Positions 43,640 to 54,697 of a DNA stretch of 64,000 nucleotides are shown here, one piece after another. The notes under the pieces were generated by a model. The model searched no databases, was not told where the DNA came from, and was given only the letters and a program-made list of their open reading frames with translations. The translations under genes and the position numbers were made by a program. How positions within the stretch are numbered: position 1 is the stretch's first letter; the number at the start of each line of letters is the position of its first letter. Origin of the DNA: Russula earlei (taxonomy: Eukaryota; Basidiomycota; Agaricomycetes; Russulales; Russulaceae); NCBI GenBank assembly GCA_025769875.1, contig JAGFNK010000166.1, forward strand, positions 1 to 64,000. The letters run 5' to 3'.

Positions 43640-44705
43640 CCCCAGTGTCAGGTGTTTGCCGATGAAGGCAATGCCGCCAACCCACTGCCAGACATCACTG
43701 TGCGAGACTGAACCTTTGATGGCCACAAAGCAACATGTGTGGTGGTATCGACGTTCGCAGGCACATCCAACGAGCATTCTATTACTTCGATCTATCCTTC
43801 CAGTGCTTCGCGACATATTCGCCATTCTGTCGTTGCTATCTGAATGCATCGGCTTCATTGATGGCTCTGGTGTCGGCAAAGTTACCATGGATGTCGTTCG
43901 TCATCACGGTCGCCTAACGGTGCATGAGGGGATTGCCATGAGTGGAAAGACGCCATTACGGGGCACAGGAGAGGCGCAAATACGACAATCTGGCAAGGCA
44001 ACAGCACTGACGGGGGTGGTCACCACTACAGTCGTTGCGGGTTCGGGATGAGCTGGACAGATAATACCAAAGTTGGTAAAAAGGTGCAGAGTGATGGGGT
44101 AGCAAAAGGGGGACAGGTGTGTAAAGACACCTTCTCAGATGACACGAATCCACGTCGCATAGGGCGCACAACGTGCCATTCCCAAATTCTGTCCTGGCGT
44201 GATTGGCGCTCGTCTCTGGCCGTTTGTTGATCCGCAAATTACCACTGCTATCCTCATCTCGGAGATGTGATGGCGCCACGCGACTCGTAAGACTAACTGG
44301 CATGCCGAACAGCGCAAAGATCACGCCCTGCGTCAGCACAGGTGGGGATGCGTCGGGCGCGTGCACATCAACACGACATGTTGGAGACGAAGATTTGGAT
44401 GATTCGCGTTCCGGCGCGGAGGAGGAAATGTCACTAAGTGTTGGCGCTGTAACAAATGCGAGGGATATGGACGGCGGTGGGGGTGGAGCAGCGGGAATAG
44501 GTCCGAGCTCACCGGATGGGTGGTGATTGAACCAAGCGAAGAGCAAGGCCTTTGTTCTTGTCGTTGTTGGTCGGCAGTTGGGATATCGGTAAAGGTAGAT
44601 GAGTGGACGTAGATGCGAAATGAGTGTGGCACCTTCAAAGGTAGGAGCAGGCGAATCAGTTCGATCCGTGATTGGCTTACCCCTGGTCTCGCCCATCCCC
44701 CCCAC
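43640..44705 (-). pseudogene. Second partner-gene copy in cassette 2
   Basis: Minus strand contains PAPTFEGATLISHLRPLIYL, GVIFALFGMPVSLTSRVAPS, HLRDEDSSGNLRINKRPE and LRRCLYTPVPLLLPHHSAPF, matching PMQDVIFALFDTLPS..., DEDSSGERHNYERPQ and SSEKVSYTLVPPLLSYHSAPS of the 53-kb copy. It corresponds to the upstream half of the partner gene, with the tail broken near 43,900. About 250 codons are open. Confidence 0.5.
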
Positions 44706-45180
44706 GGCGCCTCAACTGTCTCTTGCTCGCCTCAACCACCACGTTCGCCCTCAATCGCCGACTCTGTGTTTGATACGTGGCATGTTACGGACTTCATCCA
44801 TTCTGTTCATTGGAGAATGTGTCGAGTGCAAATAGGAACGAAAGACATACACGAGTTCGGAGAGCAGCCGCCGAAATCACCGCCAACTGGCACTCCTTGC
44901 GGTTCCAAGCGTCCCTAGGCGAGGTTCAGAGGATCCATGGCACTCCTAGCGTATTTATCCATGCTGTGCGATGTTACAAACTTGTGGCAGTCTTGTGCTT
45001 CGCTCACGAGGCCAACTGCCGTGTATATGTCAGGCAGGGTGGCGAGCGCCTCTTCATCGCATATTAGTGCACCTGCTGTGGTTGGTGGCGTAGTCATCAC
45101 TCACCCCCAAACGCTACATCCTCGTCGACGAGCTTTCGCCCGTATCGTGATGTCAAGCGAGTGTCGCCATGCCCAAAGTC
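44706..45180. other. Inter-cassette spacer
   Basis: Contains ACCGCCAACTGGC and GTGCTTCGCTCACGAGGCCAAC-type blocks shared with 49,690-49,830, marking the cassette boundary and the promoter side of the next F-box gene. No gene is seen. Confidence 0.5.
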
Positions 45181-45354
45181 AGTAAGCTTCACACAGTCGT
45201 CTTCGGCCTCTCCGTTGTCTCCTCACCTCACTCACCGGCTTTGTCCAGTCATTGTTGCCTTGCGCCGCCCGCTCTTCGACTACGATCGGTGGTCCCTCCC
45301 AAGTCTCATCGGAAGTAGTTCCTAACCAAGGTGTGTCTTTTTTTCTCAGTGTCC

Positions 45355-46737
45355 ATGACGACCACTGACCAGTCAATTTTAGGCCGGGTGACAATCGACA
45401 CACTCCCTGATGATGTCCTCGTGCAAATATTCCGTTTCTACCGGAATCACTGGGAACACGGATGGCATAAACTGGTCTGTGTGTGTCAAAGATGGCGGTC
45501 TATCGTGTTTGCATCGCCGCGTCACCTGAACCTGCGAATCGAGTACCGAGGGAAAAGACCCCTGTCTAAGATGTTGGACGTCTGGCCTGTCTTGCCTGTG
45601 GCGATACCTTACTCGCTCAATCGATTTTCGAGCTACTGGGGAAACGTAGCCAGTGCGCTCGAGTCGGAGCACCATCGCATATGTTATATCCACTTGTCCG
45701 ACATTCCAACATCACAATGGAAAAGATTCGCGGCAGCAATGCAGAAACCATTCCCGGAGCTGACATATCTGCGGTTTCGGGCAGAAGACAACACTGTGAC
45801 GTCCCTTCCGGATTCGTTCTTGGGCGGATCCGCCCCACTTTTGCGACAACTCAGGTTGGGCAATTGTCCGTTTCCAGGAATTCCTAAACTACTCTTGTCC
45901 TCCAATCAACTTGTCGTTCTTGGCCTTTGGGATATTCCCGATTCCGGTTACATTTCGCCTCAGGATTTGGTCACCGCCCTGTCGATCATGTCCAAACTTG
46001 AATCCCTTGGCCTCGGATTCCGATCCCCCCTATATCCGGCAAGTCGACCTCCGCTCACACGCTCTGTCCTCCCCGCTCTCACACAACTTACGTTCCAAGG
46101 CGTTCACGAGTACTTGGAGGACTTACTGGCCCAAATCGAGGCTCCCCTTCTCAATAAACTCTATGTGACATTCTTCATGGACATCGACTTGATCCTCCCA
46201 CAACTCCACCGGTTGATCAGTCAAGTAAAATCGTTCAATTCATGTGACAGAGCAGAAGTGTGCACTTCCGAACATGGAATTGAATTCACAATTTTCAAAG
46301 GTACGAATGGGCTTCCGGAGCTCTTGTTAGAAATCCGGTGCAGAGAGTTGGATTCGCAGCTTGCATCGCTGGCCCAGGTCTGCAGCCCATCCTTTCCCTT
46401 TCTCTCCACTTTGGTACAGCTCGACATCGTGGATGTTAATGTTCCTCAATCACACTGGAAAGATGACATGGAAACCACTCAATGGCTGTCACTCCTGGCC
46501 CCGTTCACTGCTATGAAGGATCTGCGCCTAGCCCATCAAGCTGCGCCACATGTCTGCCAAGCGCTGGAAGAGCTCGCGGGAGAAAGAGTAACAGAAGTCT
46601 TACCCGCGCTCCAGAACATTTTTTTGGAGGGCCTCAAGCCATTGGGATCAGTTCCGAAATATATTGAGGGATTCGCCACGCGAAACCTCTCTGGTCACCC
46701 TGTGGCTGTCCATCGTTGGGGAAGGACCCGTCGATGA
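45355..46737 (+). CDS. F-box/LRR protein, cassette 3
   Basis: 460 codons from ATG 45,355 (MTTTDQSILGRVTIDTLPDD). Upstream coding sequence homologous to the longer N-terminus of copies 2 and 4 is present but closed by a TAG near 45,316, so this is the best start. F-box at residues ~10-60 (LPDDVLVQIFRFYRNHW, WHKLVCVCQRWRSIVFASPR), leucine-rich segments (LLLSSNQLVVLGLWDIPDSG, LVTALSIMSKLESLGLGF, GVHEYLEDLLAQIEAPLL, LILPQLHRLISQVKSFNSC) and the conserved end (VCQALEELAGERVTEVLPAL, PKYIEGFATRNLSGHPVAVH). Likely SCF adaptor. Convergent with the partner gene at 47.9-49.2 kb. Confidence 0.85.
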   Translation: MTTTDQSILGRVTIDTLPDDVLVQIFRFYRNHWEHGWHKLVCVCQRWRSIVFASPRHLNLRIEYRGKRPLSKMLDVWPVLPVAIPYSLNRFSSYWGNVASALESEHHRICYIHLSDIPTSQWKRFAAAMQKPFPELTYLRFRAEDNTVTSLPDSFLGGSAPLLRQLRLGNCPFPGIPKLLLSSNQLVVLGLWDIPDSGYISPQDLVTALSIMSKLESLGLGFRSPLYPASRPPLTRSVLPALTQLTFQGVHEYLEDLLAQIEAPLLNKLYVTFFMDIDLILPQLHRLISQVKSFNSCDRAEVCTSEHGIEFTIFKGTNGLPELLLEIRCRELDSQLASLAQVCSPSFPFLSTLVQLDIVDVNVPQSHWKDDMETTQWLSLLAPFTAMKDLRLAHQAAPHVCQALEELAGERVTEVLPALQNIFLEGLKPLGSVPKYIEGFATRNLSGHPVAVHRWGRTRR

Positions 46738-47860
46738 GTTCTTTATGCTCCCCATCTGATTAGCAGCTGATATCTTTCTGTGCGATTGTTATTACCTGAC
46801 TCCAATTGCCCTTGTCGTTGTACCATTACTCAGTTCTCATATTTTGAATCCAATGCAGAACATAGTTCGTGTTATGTGGAACACTCATCCGTTGAGGTTT
46901 CTTCCGAGCGCACACTCATGCTCACTTCCCTTGTTAATTGTAAATAATGTCACGCTGTTCTTGGGGCACTTACACGCAAGGATCGAATCGAATATGAGTG
47001 CCGGTGTGATACACCTCGGCAATACATCCACATTGACCTCCGAATCTAGCACCAATTTGCAATGCCTCGATAGAGTATCCCACTATGAGTAACGATACCA
47101 GGGAAAAGGTCATGGAACACACGAGTAGGTTCGCTCTACGCTTGTTGGGAAAAGTGAATGACCATCCGATGCAGTAAATACGCCCGGAAGCCAGGTCAAC
47201 GGTAATCACGATGGACACCGCGAAGGGCAGCCTGCCTTTGACCCACTTGTCAGCGCAGGGAGAAGCGAGGAACGGCGAAAATGACCAACATTGTGAAGAA
47301 CTGAGGGGATGAAACAAAGGGGGAAGAAGCGAATGTGAGGAACTGTGCTCCCATGCTGCGGCCTCGTGCGGACCATACGTGCATGACTAGGGTGTCCGAC
47401 ACGCGGGGCGTATGCCCTTGAGCGTTAGGCCACAGAGTCCCCCATTGCGATGCGAGCGCTGATAGTTTCCAAGGCTTGACTTGTTCTTATTTCATCCACT
47501 GCATGGCCCCTGCTACGGGACGAGCTGGTACGGTGGTACCGACAGCACAGATGGCCCAGATTGATGGGATGGCAAAACAAGAGTATTTTTTTCCTACATC
47601 ATCAAAGCCCCTAGGTGTTGCACTGAATTGAACGAATCATGTGCTCAACCCTGGAACTCTGGGTCAATCACACTCAACCGACGCTACACATACAAGAGTG
47701 AGAGTCCAAAGCGACGTATTCGCCCTTCATGTTAGCACCAATCCACCAAACTGATCACCGCCCCAACAACATGCAGCGAGGGGATCCCTTGGAAATCGTC
47801 ATCTAGTGTTTGAGCTCTTGCAAGAGAAAGCTGCTGTGCAAGCCTCGCTCACCAAGAATA
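46738..47860. other. Cassette 3 spacer
   Basis: F-box 3' flank shared with 23.4-23.65 kb (ATGCAGAACAYAGTT, CCGAGCGCACACTCATGCTC, GCCGGTGTGATACACCTCGG). 47,350-47,800 shows no coding sequence I can support. Confidence 0.4.
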
Positions 47861-47863
47861 GGA

Positions 47864-49221
47864 TCATATATCACAAGAGCAGTCTGTCGCCACATCCAAG
47901 CCGAGCCAGGCGTCGTAGAATCCGAGCAGGACGATCGATCCGCCAAGCCCACCTAGCAGCAAGCTGTGCAAGTGTGTCCGGCTCTGGTCAGGCATGCGCT
48001 GGATCCAGAAGCCCACACGCCGTACAACAACAAAAGAACGGCACCCACGACTGCACATATGAGGAACGTTCACGGTCAGCACGGTGGCGCGTCCCTCCGC
48101 AAGTGGTCTGAGCGATTGCCTTATGCACAAGTACCCGAACCATTGCTGTCCATGAAAAGGTATACGAGCATGCCCACTGCGATGGACATGCCAGCTGCGA
48201 GTGCGTGCAAGTACAGTCCACACATGGAATGAAAACGAAGGGTGTGGGAAGGGGCTGGGGAGAAGCAAAGGACACCAACCGAGTCCGAACCTGCGGCTTC
48301 CCGTGCAAGACAAAGGCTGCGTCGCTACCCGTGAGCTTCGCATACCACACGACAAGCGCCCCGGACAGAATGACAAGCAGGAATTGGGCAGTGCAGAGCG
48401 TGGCGTGGACGAAGCTGGCAATTTTGCAGCCACTGCCGCTCGGTGCTGCGGCTGCCATTTCGGCTTCAGCTTCAGCCTCGGGCCCTCCAGTGAGTGTGGC
48501 CGCCGCGGTCGACGTCGACTTTGACGCAGCAGCATCTGACAGCGCTGACGCCGACGCCGTGTCTGGGCTTGAGTCTTGGCCGTGCCTCACACCCCGGCGG
48601 AAGTGTCGTGGTCCGGGTCTGCGTGAGACGCGTCCTCCAAGGACGCGGGTATACGTGTCAAGTTGAGCATGACTTCCATATCTCTGGTGGATCGAGATGC
48701 GCATGGTCCTCATCCAAAGAACCCGGCGCCGTGTGGGAGGAATGCCCAGATGATGTTCTGCATTCCATTCGCGGGGGCCTGCACAGGACTAAGACGACGG
48801 CGAACTGAATAAACCAAAAGAGGACACGCAAACTCTCACAGGTCAAGTGCACACCACCAGGGGGTACTCCCCTATGACCTAATCGCAAAAAGTACGCATG
48901 CACCAGGGAGAGATTGTAAGCACCGGCAACGGGAGCGCCTCGTGGAAGCGAAGGAATGGGAATGGAGTACGGGAAAAGGGGGGGGTACCAACGTCGACAA
49001 GAGGTCGAGCGTGGTGCAAAATGGCGGGTCTGGATCAGGCGTGGGCATGGTCCCTTGCGCTGCGACAGAGTAACTGAGATGTGGGAGTTTGGTGGGGCCG
49101 CGTGATGAAATGGGAGAGCCTCCGAAACAATATCAATTGTTTGCATCCTGGCAGTCAGATGGGTCGAAGTAGGATGTTCTGTGTGAGGCTGAAGCCAATC
49201 GAGGTTATTCTGAGCATGCAA
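47864..49221 (-). pseudogene. Cassette 3 partner gene: most complete membrane-protein-like copy
   Basis: Minus strand holds four hydrophobic segments in order: VLFWFIQFAVVLVL (~48,790-48,835), SFVHATLCTAQFLLVILSGALVVW reported here as ATLCTAQFLLVILSGALV (~48,370-48,420), LHALAAGMSIAVGMLVYLFM (~48,150-48,215) and VVGAVLLLLYGVWASGS (~48,005-48,055). An intron GTTCGGACT..ACTCGCAG would join segments 2 and 3, and GTACTTGTG..ATGTGCAG (84 nt) segments 3 and 4. An Ala/Glu-rich low-complexity part precedes segment 2. A four-pass membrane protein is the reading I favour; I cannot name the family. The acidic tail is not found downstream, so it may be truncated at 47,864. Confidence 0.45.
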
Positions 49222-49913
49222 ATGCGGGTGACATATGCGTGAGTTGATAACTTTACGTGTAGTACATCCCCGTCACTCTGCGGCCGGCATATCGCCTGTT
49301 CTCGCTTGGACGCCTGGGAACCCAGATTAACGTGACTGTGCCATCTGTGTGTGAGGTCGAGGCGGAGAGGAGGAGAGAGGAGGCGGGTGAGGTGGAGGTG
49401 TGGACGGATGAAGCGTCTGTTCGACTTCTTGCTTTCGTCGTCGTAGTCACCTTACACAGGACTAAAGAAAAGGATATAGCACATATGCAGTATCAGAGGA
49501 AGGAGATATGTACGGTACTGGATGCCAGTGGTTTGAACGCCGTTCAAGAGGGGTGGCGGTGTTGTTCTTCAGCTATTTTGGGCGCGTCGGACTTGTTGGG
49601 AGAGGCGGAAGCAAGGGCGTTGGGGGTGTTCGCCTTGTGATGAATGTATAGTTCAGAGGCAGAGGAGTGCAGTGCAGAGCGGTCGCTGAGGACACCGCCA
49701 ACTGGCGTTCAAAACTGCTAGCGTCCTTATTCATGCAAGGTGATCTTACGAACATGTGCTTTGCTCACGAGGCCAACGGCAGTGTAAACCTCATGTACAC
49801 CGTGGGCGACGGGCGCTCTTCATCGCACTTATGCCGCTGGCTCGTGGGTAAATTCAGACGATCACCTTTCTCCAGGACGCTACTCACATCCTCACTGGTG
49901 GCATTTCGCCTGT
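49222..49913. other. Inter-cassette spacer upstream of cassette 4
   Basis: 49,670-49,913 is nearly the same as 39,640-39,756 (CTGGCTCGTGGGTAAAT.CAG, GATCACCTTTCTCCAGGACG, CTACTCACATCCTCACTG), the conserved F-box upstream region, probably its promoter. 49,240-49,660 shows no supported gene. Confidence 0.55.
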
Positions 49914-51500
49914 ATGACCATGTCTGAAGTGAGTAAGCTTCACGAAACCGTGATCACGTCTCATAACTCACTGGCTTCGACCAGTCATTATTGCCTTGCG
50001 CCCCCCGCTCCTCGACCACGACTGGTGGTCCCTCACAAACGTCCTTGGAAGCAAGTCCTTGTGAACATCGCCAGGGTGTGTCTTTATTGCGGAGTGTCCA
50101 TAACGACCACTGACCAGTCGATTTTAGACCCGGTGACAGTCAACACACTCCCCGATGATGTCCTCGTGGAGATATTCGATCTATATGTGGATGACTGGGA
50201 AATAGGGACAAACGGATGGCATACACTGGTCCACGTATGTCAAAGATGGCGACATGTCGTGTGCGCATCACAAAGTCGCCTGAACCTGCGTCTTTGGTAC
50301 ACAGGAAAGAGACCGATGTCTGAGATGCTGGACGTCTGGCCGGTCTTGCCTGTGGAGATAAGCCATGGTTCCGACTTGTCGACCTCCTGGGAAAACGTAG
50401 CTGTTGCCCTCGAATCGGAGCACCGCCATCGCATATGTGGAATCGACTTGTGGGACATTCCAACATCAGAATGGGAAAGATTCTCAGCAGCGATGCAGAA
50501 ACCATTCTCGGAGCTGACATATCTGGAGTTTCGGGTAGGAAATATCACTCCGATGTCCCTTCCGGATTCGTTCTTGGGCGGATCCGCCCCACTTCTGCGA
50601 CAACTCAAGTTGGTGCATTGTTCATTCCCAGGAATTCCTAAACTACTTTTGTCTTCCAAACAACTTGTCGCGCTTGACCTCTGGTTTATCCCCAATTCCG
50701 GTTACATTTCTCCCCAGGATTTGGTCACCGCCCTGTCGGTCTTGTCCAGACTGAAATACCTTCACCTTGGATTCCGATCACCTCGATATCCGGCAAGTCG
50801 ACCTCGACCTCCGCTCACCCGCTCTGTCCTCCCCGCTCTCATCGAGCTTACGTTCAAAGGCGTTCACGAGTACTTGGAAGACTTAGTGGCACAAATTGAG
50901 GCTCCTCGTCTTAGAACACTCGAGATAATATTCTTCATGGACATCGACTTTGTCCTCCCACAACTCCACCGGTTGATCAATCAGGTAGAATTGTTCAATT
51001 CATGTGACAGAGCAACCGTGCGCACTTCCCATATTGGAATTGAATTCACAGTTTTTGGAACAAATTTCGAAGGATCACTTCAAGATACAGAGCTCTCATT
51101 AGAAATCAGGTGCAGAGAGTTGGATTGGCAACTTGCATCACTGGCGCAGGTCCGCAGCTCATCCTTTCCCTTTCTCTCCACTTTGGTACACCTCGACATC
51201 GTGGATGTTGATGTTCCTCAATCACACTGGAAAGATGACATGGAAACCACTCAATGGCTGGAACTCCTGGCCCCGTTTACTGCTATGAAGGATCTGCGCC
51301 TAACCCATCAAGTTGCGCCACATGTCTGCCAAGCGCTGGAAGAGCTCGCGGGAGAAAGAGTAACAGAAGTCTTACCTGCGCTCCAGAACATTGTCTTGGA
51401 GGGCCACAAGCCATTGGAATCAATTTCGAAATATATTGAAGGATTCGTCGCAGCGCGAGACCTCTCTGGTCACCCTGTAGCTGTCCACCGTTGGGAATAG
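49914..51500 (+). CDS. F-box/LRR protein, cassette 4
   Basis: 528 codons from ATG 49,914, with a second ATG two codons on (MTMSEVSKLHETVITS) matching copy 2. F-box at residues ~70-120 (VTVNTLPDDVLVEIFDLYV, WHTLVHVCQRWRHVVCASQS), leucine-rich body (LLRQLKLVHCSFPGIP, LLLSSKQLVALDLWFIPNSG, LVTALSVLSRLKYLHLGF, FVLPQLHRLINQVELFNSCD) and conserved end. Uninterrupted. The region before the F-box contains the same 42-nt in-frame intron-like stretch (GTGTGTCTTT..ACTGACCAG) as the other copies. Likely SCF substrate adaptor. Faces the partner gene at 52.8-54.1 kb. Confidence 0.87.
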   Translation: MTMSEVSKLHETVITSHNSLASTSHYCLAPPAPRPRLVVPHKRPWKQVLVNIARVCLYCGVSITTTDQSILDPVTVNTLPDDVLVEIFDLYVDDWEIGTNGWHTLVHVCQRWRHVVCASQSRLNLRLWYTGKRPMSEMLDVWPVLPVEISHGSDLSTSWENVAVALESEHRHRICGIDLWDIPTSEWERFSAAMQKPFSELTYLEFRVGNITPMSLPDSFLGGSAPLLRQLKLVHCSFPGIPKLLLSSKQLVALDLWFIPNSGYISPQDLVTALSVLSRLKYLHLGFRSPRYPASRPRPPLTRSVLPALIELTFKGVHEYLEDLVAQIEAPRLRTLEIIFFMDIDFVLPQLHRLINQVELFNSCDRATVRTSHIGIEFTVFGTNFEGSLQDTELSLEIRCRELDWQLASLAQVRSSSFPFLSTLVHLDIVDVDVPQSHWKDDMETTQWLELLAPFTAMKDLRLTHQVAPHVCQALEELAGERVTEVLPALQNIVLEGHKPLESISKYIEGFVAARDLSGHPVAVHRWE

Positions 51501-52830
51501 GACTTAGGCGGGATTGATGAGTTCTTTATGCTCCCCATCTGATTACCATCTGATGTCGTTAACATTCTGTGCGATTGTCCTTATTTGACTCGAGTCACTC
51601 TAGTTTCTGTAATGTAAGGATACCCTTGCGGCGTTACGTGTGAATTGGATCGGAATCGCCCTACCGGAACGCGCCCGTCGACACACACACACACACACAC
51701 ACTATCTCTTTCTCTCCCTCTCTCGCTCGCACACACTCCCGCCGCCTCGACCGTCCACACGAGACGCATGCGCATATCGTCAACGCCCCCACCTTCGCCT
51801 ATAAGCCGACAAAACCCCCAAACGAAAGGCCGAAGAATATCGACTGACGCCACCGCCCTCGTCTCCAGTGAACGGCGTTTCCTCCTCCATTCCCGCCTGT
51901 CCGACCCTGCTCCCTTCCCCTCTCAGTTACTTTTCCTTTCCTTCTAGATAGGTCTTCGTATCGTTCGTTCTTGACCACGCGCGCCCCGTTCGTCTCGCGT
52001 TTCAGGGTATTTATCTTATTCTTCTCTCTTTCTCCTTAGCTACCACCTAGTCTTTTCACGTATATAGGTTTGCCTCTACCTTCGAGTACGGCACATAGCA
52101 TACGTGCCCCGCCCATACCTATCGAACAAACGCCGATCCCCCTCTTCCTCCCCTTTGTCACCCAATACTCACGCCCACCCTTAACGCAGTCAAAGGCACC
52201 CCAACTGTCTGTCTTCAGTGCCATTACTCAGATCTCGTTCTTCTAACCTTGTGTGATACCTTGAATCCAATGCAGAACACAACTCCCGTCATACATCTAA
52301 TGATGATTCTTCCAACCATGCACTCATGCTCACGTCCCTTGTCGATTCTATCAACACCATGCAGTTCTTCAGGCACCCACACACATAATGACACTGCATC
52401 GAATATGAATACAAATCTGATAAATCACGACACATTCACATTGATATCTCTGACACCAGAGGAACATCCACTTCCATCGCTACGTCCACGCATGATATTT
52501 CATGATTTCGATCCACCGTTGGTTCACGAATGAGGGATCAGTCTATCGACAAGCCAACCGCAACCTGCAAAAGACGGAAGAAATGGAAGTGCACATGAAG
52601 GGGCCACAGATGGGATGAGGGAGTGACAGAAAACACACGTAAATGAGTGTGGTCCACTATGATCGCAGCGCTTGTTGTCACCTTGGTCACCGCTACGCCG
52701 TTAGCCTGCGTGGTGTTGTTCCATTTGCGGCTTCGATGCTAGGCATTGCCATTGCCGGTCCTCCTCCATTACAAGTTTCGGGAGTTTGACCGGCGCAGAT
52801 GTTGTGTATTCATTGCTTTTGGGAACACCT
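51501..52830. other. Cassette 4 spacer with CA microsatellite
   Basis: Contains an (AC)n run at 51,681-51,703 inside a pyrimidine-rich tract, then CGCATGCGCATATCGTCAAC and the CCAATGCAGAACAC flank. It is near-identical in order to 61,317-62,600. Stop-free small frames here are low-complexity shadows. Confidence 0.6.
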
Positions 52831-52832
52831 GG

Positions 52833-54142
52833 CTATGGCGAAGGCGGCGCTGCCGACCCACTCCCAGAGATCACCGTATGAGCTAAGGCGCATGACGGCC
52901 ACCCCAAAGCTGTGTGTAGTGGACTCGCATCAATGCTCGTGTCAAATCCCCCATGTACATCCCACGAACGTTCGATCTCCTCCCGCTCCTTCGCTCTATC
53001 CTTCTTCGCGACACTTTGCTGTTCTGCTGTCGCTGTTCGAAACGCGTCGACGTCACTGAGGTCGCCTGTGTCAGCAAAGTTGAGGTTGAGCTCGGTGATA
53101 TCATCTAATGGAGCACGCGGGTATGGCCACAGCGACGAGTCCCAAGTCACAAGCGCACAGGTTGCGGGGGAGGTGCCGTTGCTAGGAAGACATACGGCTG
53201 TGACAGTGGCCGGATTGGTCACCGATACACACAGGGCGGGGCAGATTTGGGATGAGCTTGTATTGACGGTGTAGATGATGCTGAAGTTGGTAGAACAGAA
53301 GGTGCAGAGTGATAGGATAGCAGAGGGGGAACAAGAGTGTAAGACACCTTCTCGGATGATACGAATCCACGTAGCAAAGGGCGCAGCATGACGTCCCCCA
53401 GTTCGTGTATCCTGACATGATAGGCGTGTGTCTGTGGTCGTTCGTAATTGTGCCGCTCACCACTGCTATCCTCGTCTCGGAGATGTGACGATGTCATGCT
53501 ACTCGTGTGACTCGGTAGCGTGTCAAACAGCGCAAAGATCACGTCCTGCATGGGCAGCTGGGAATCCGTCGGCCATGGAGAGTGAACGAGTTGCACCGGA
53601 ACATGACATGTCGGAAGCGGGGATTCAGACGACTCGGGCTTGAGCGCGGAGCAGGAAATGTCCTCAAGCGGGTGCGCTGCAGCTAACGTGAGGCATGCCG
53701 TCAGTGACAAGGGTCACAATATGACGCCAAAATCATGCAACAGTGTAACAGATCACGTCGAATTTCATGCCGACAGCTTATAATGTAGGCTAGGGAGAGA
53801 TGCCGACTGACATGCCGGGCTGACCGTGGTCTGGAGTGTGTGCGTGTTGACAGCGATGTAGTCCTTCGGACACAGGCTCACTTTGAATCTGTGATAAAGA
53901 TGCGCGCAAAGACGCCAGTGCATAATACATTATGAATCCATTCAATGAACTTTGACAGGCAAGACAATCATCACAAGAAGCAAGCAAGAGACGCACGTCA
54001 CTCACCACCACTGAGAAGATAGCTTCACCTACATTGCCAATGTGCCCAACTCTCCTGTACGATGGCAGCTGGGTTCCCTATCGTTCTCCATCCTCCATCA
54101 AAGGAGCACTCTGCCCATGTCGTATCATCGGCCTTGGGTGAC
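52833..54142 (-). pseudogene. Cassette 4 membrane-protein-like partner gene
   Basis: Minus strand shows VGHIGNVGEAIFSVV at the upstream end, the FIEWIHN...GVFARIFITDSK exon, a one-base deletion against the 22-kb copy just after DSK, PMQDVIFALFDTLPSHTSSM, HELGDVMLRPLLRGFVSSEK, FCSTNFSIIYTVNTSSSQIC, TNPATVTAVCLPSNGTSPAT and the tail SLWPYPRAPLDDITELNLNF ... KKDRAKEREEIERSWD. Several frame changes are probably introns; the deletion in DSK is not. The N-glycosylation-like NTSSS and NGTSP motifs would fit an outside loop. Family unknown. Confidence 0.5.
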
Positions 54143-54442
54143 ATGCTTGTTGAGACAAAGAGTAGCCGAAGCGTTGACGCGTCGGCCCAAACTGTCCGGG
54201 CGGCCCACAGGCCCGGACCACATAAGCGTTTCAGCTCAGTTGCTGAAACGCGATAACAAATTTGATAGTGTGATCTAAGACAATCGGTAGCTAGCACATA
54301 GCGATCATGAAAACAATTTGATAGTTACTATAGACAAAATAATTAGGGACGCTCTCAGATACTTAAGAGCGTTGTACATACAGTAGATACTTCAGTTTTG
54401 TCTCACAGAAACTGAAGTAAGTACTTACTATCTCACGATCTT

Positions 54443-54690
54443 TGTAGCGAATACTCAGTCTTATTGTAGAAGACTATATTAAGGAGTGTTCTAACCTGTA
54501 GCGAATACTAAAGGAGTAATTAGTTACGTGTGCAAAGTAAATGAGTGTGTGACTGACCTCAGTCTTATTGTAGAAGACTGAGGGACGAGAAAATTCCGTA
54601 AAATGAACTATATACATTTGCGCTTGTTTGTCATGCGCCACGTGAGCACATGACTGACTCGTCACACTGTGGCTGGCCACAACTCCAACA
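54443..54690 (-). repeat. Copia-2 3' LTR
   Basis: TGTAGCGAATACTCAG...CTCCAACA, with a duplicated CAGTCTTATTGTAGAAGACT motif inside. Confidence 0.93.
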
Positions 54691-54697
54691 CGCCCCC

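Noticed and set aside
48658..49221. A separate secreted-protein gene
   Set aside because: Its hydrophobic end fits as an upstream segment of the partner gene; no independent start or homology.
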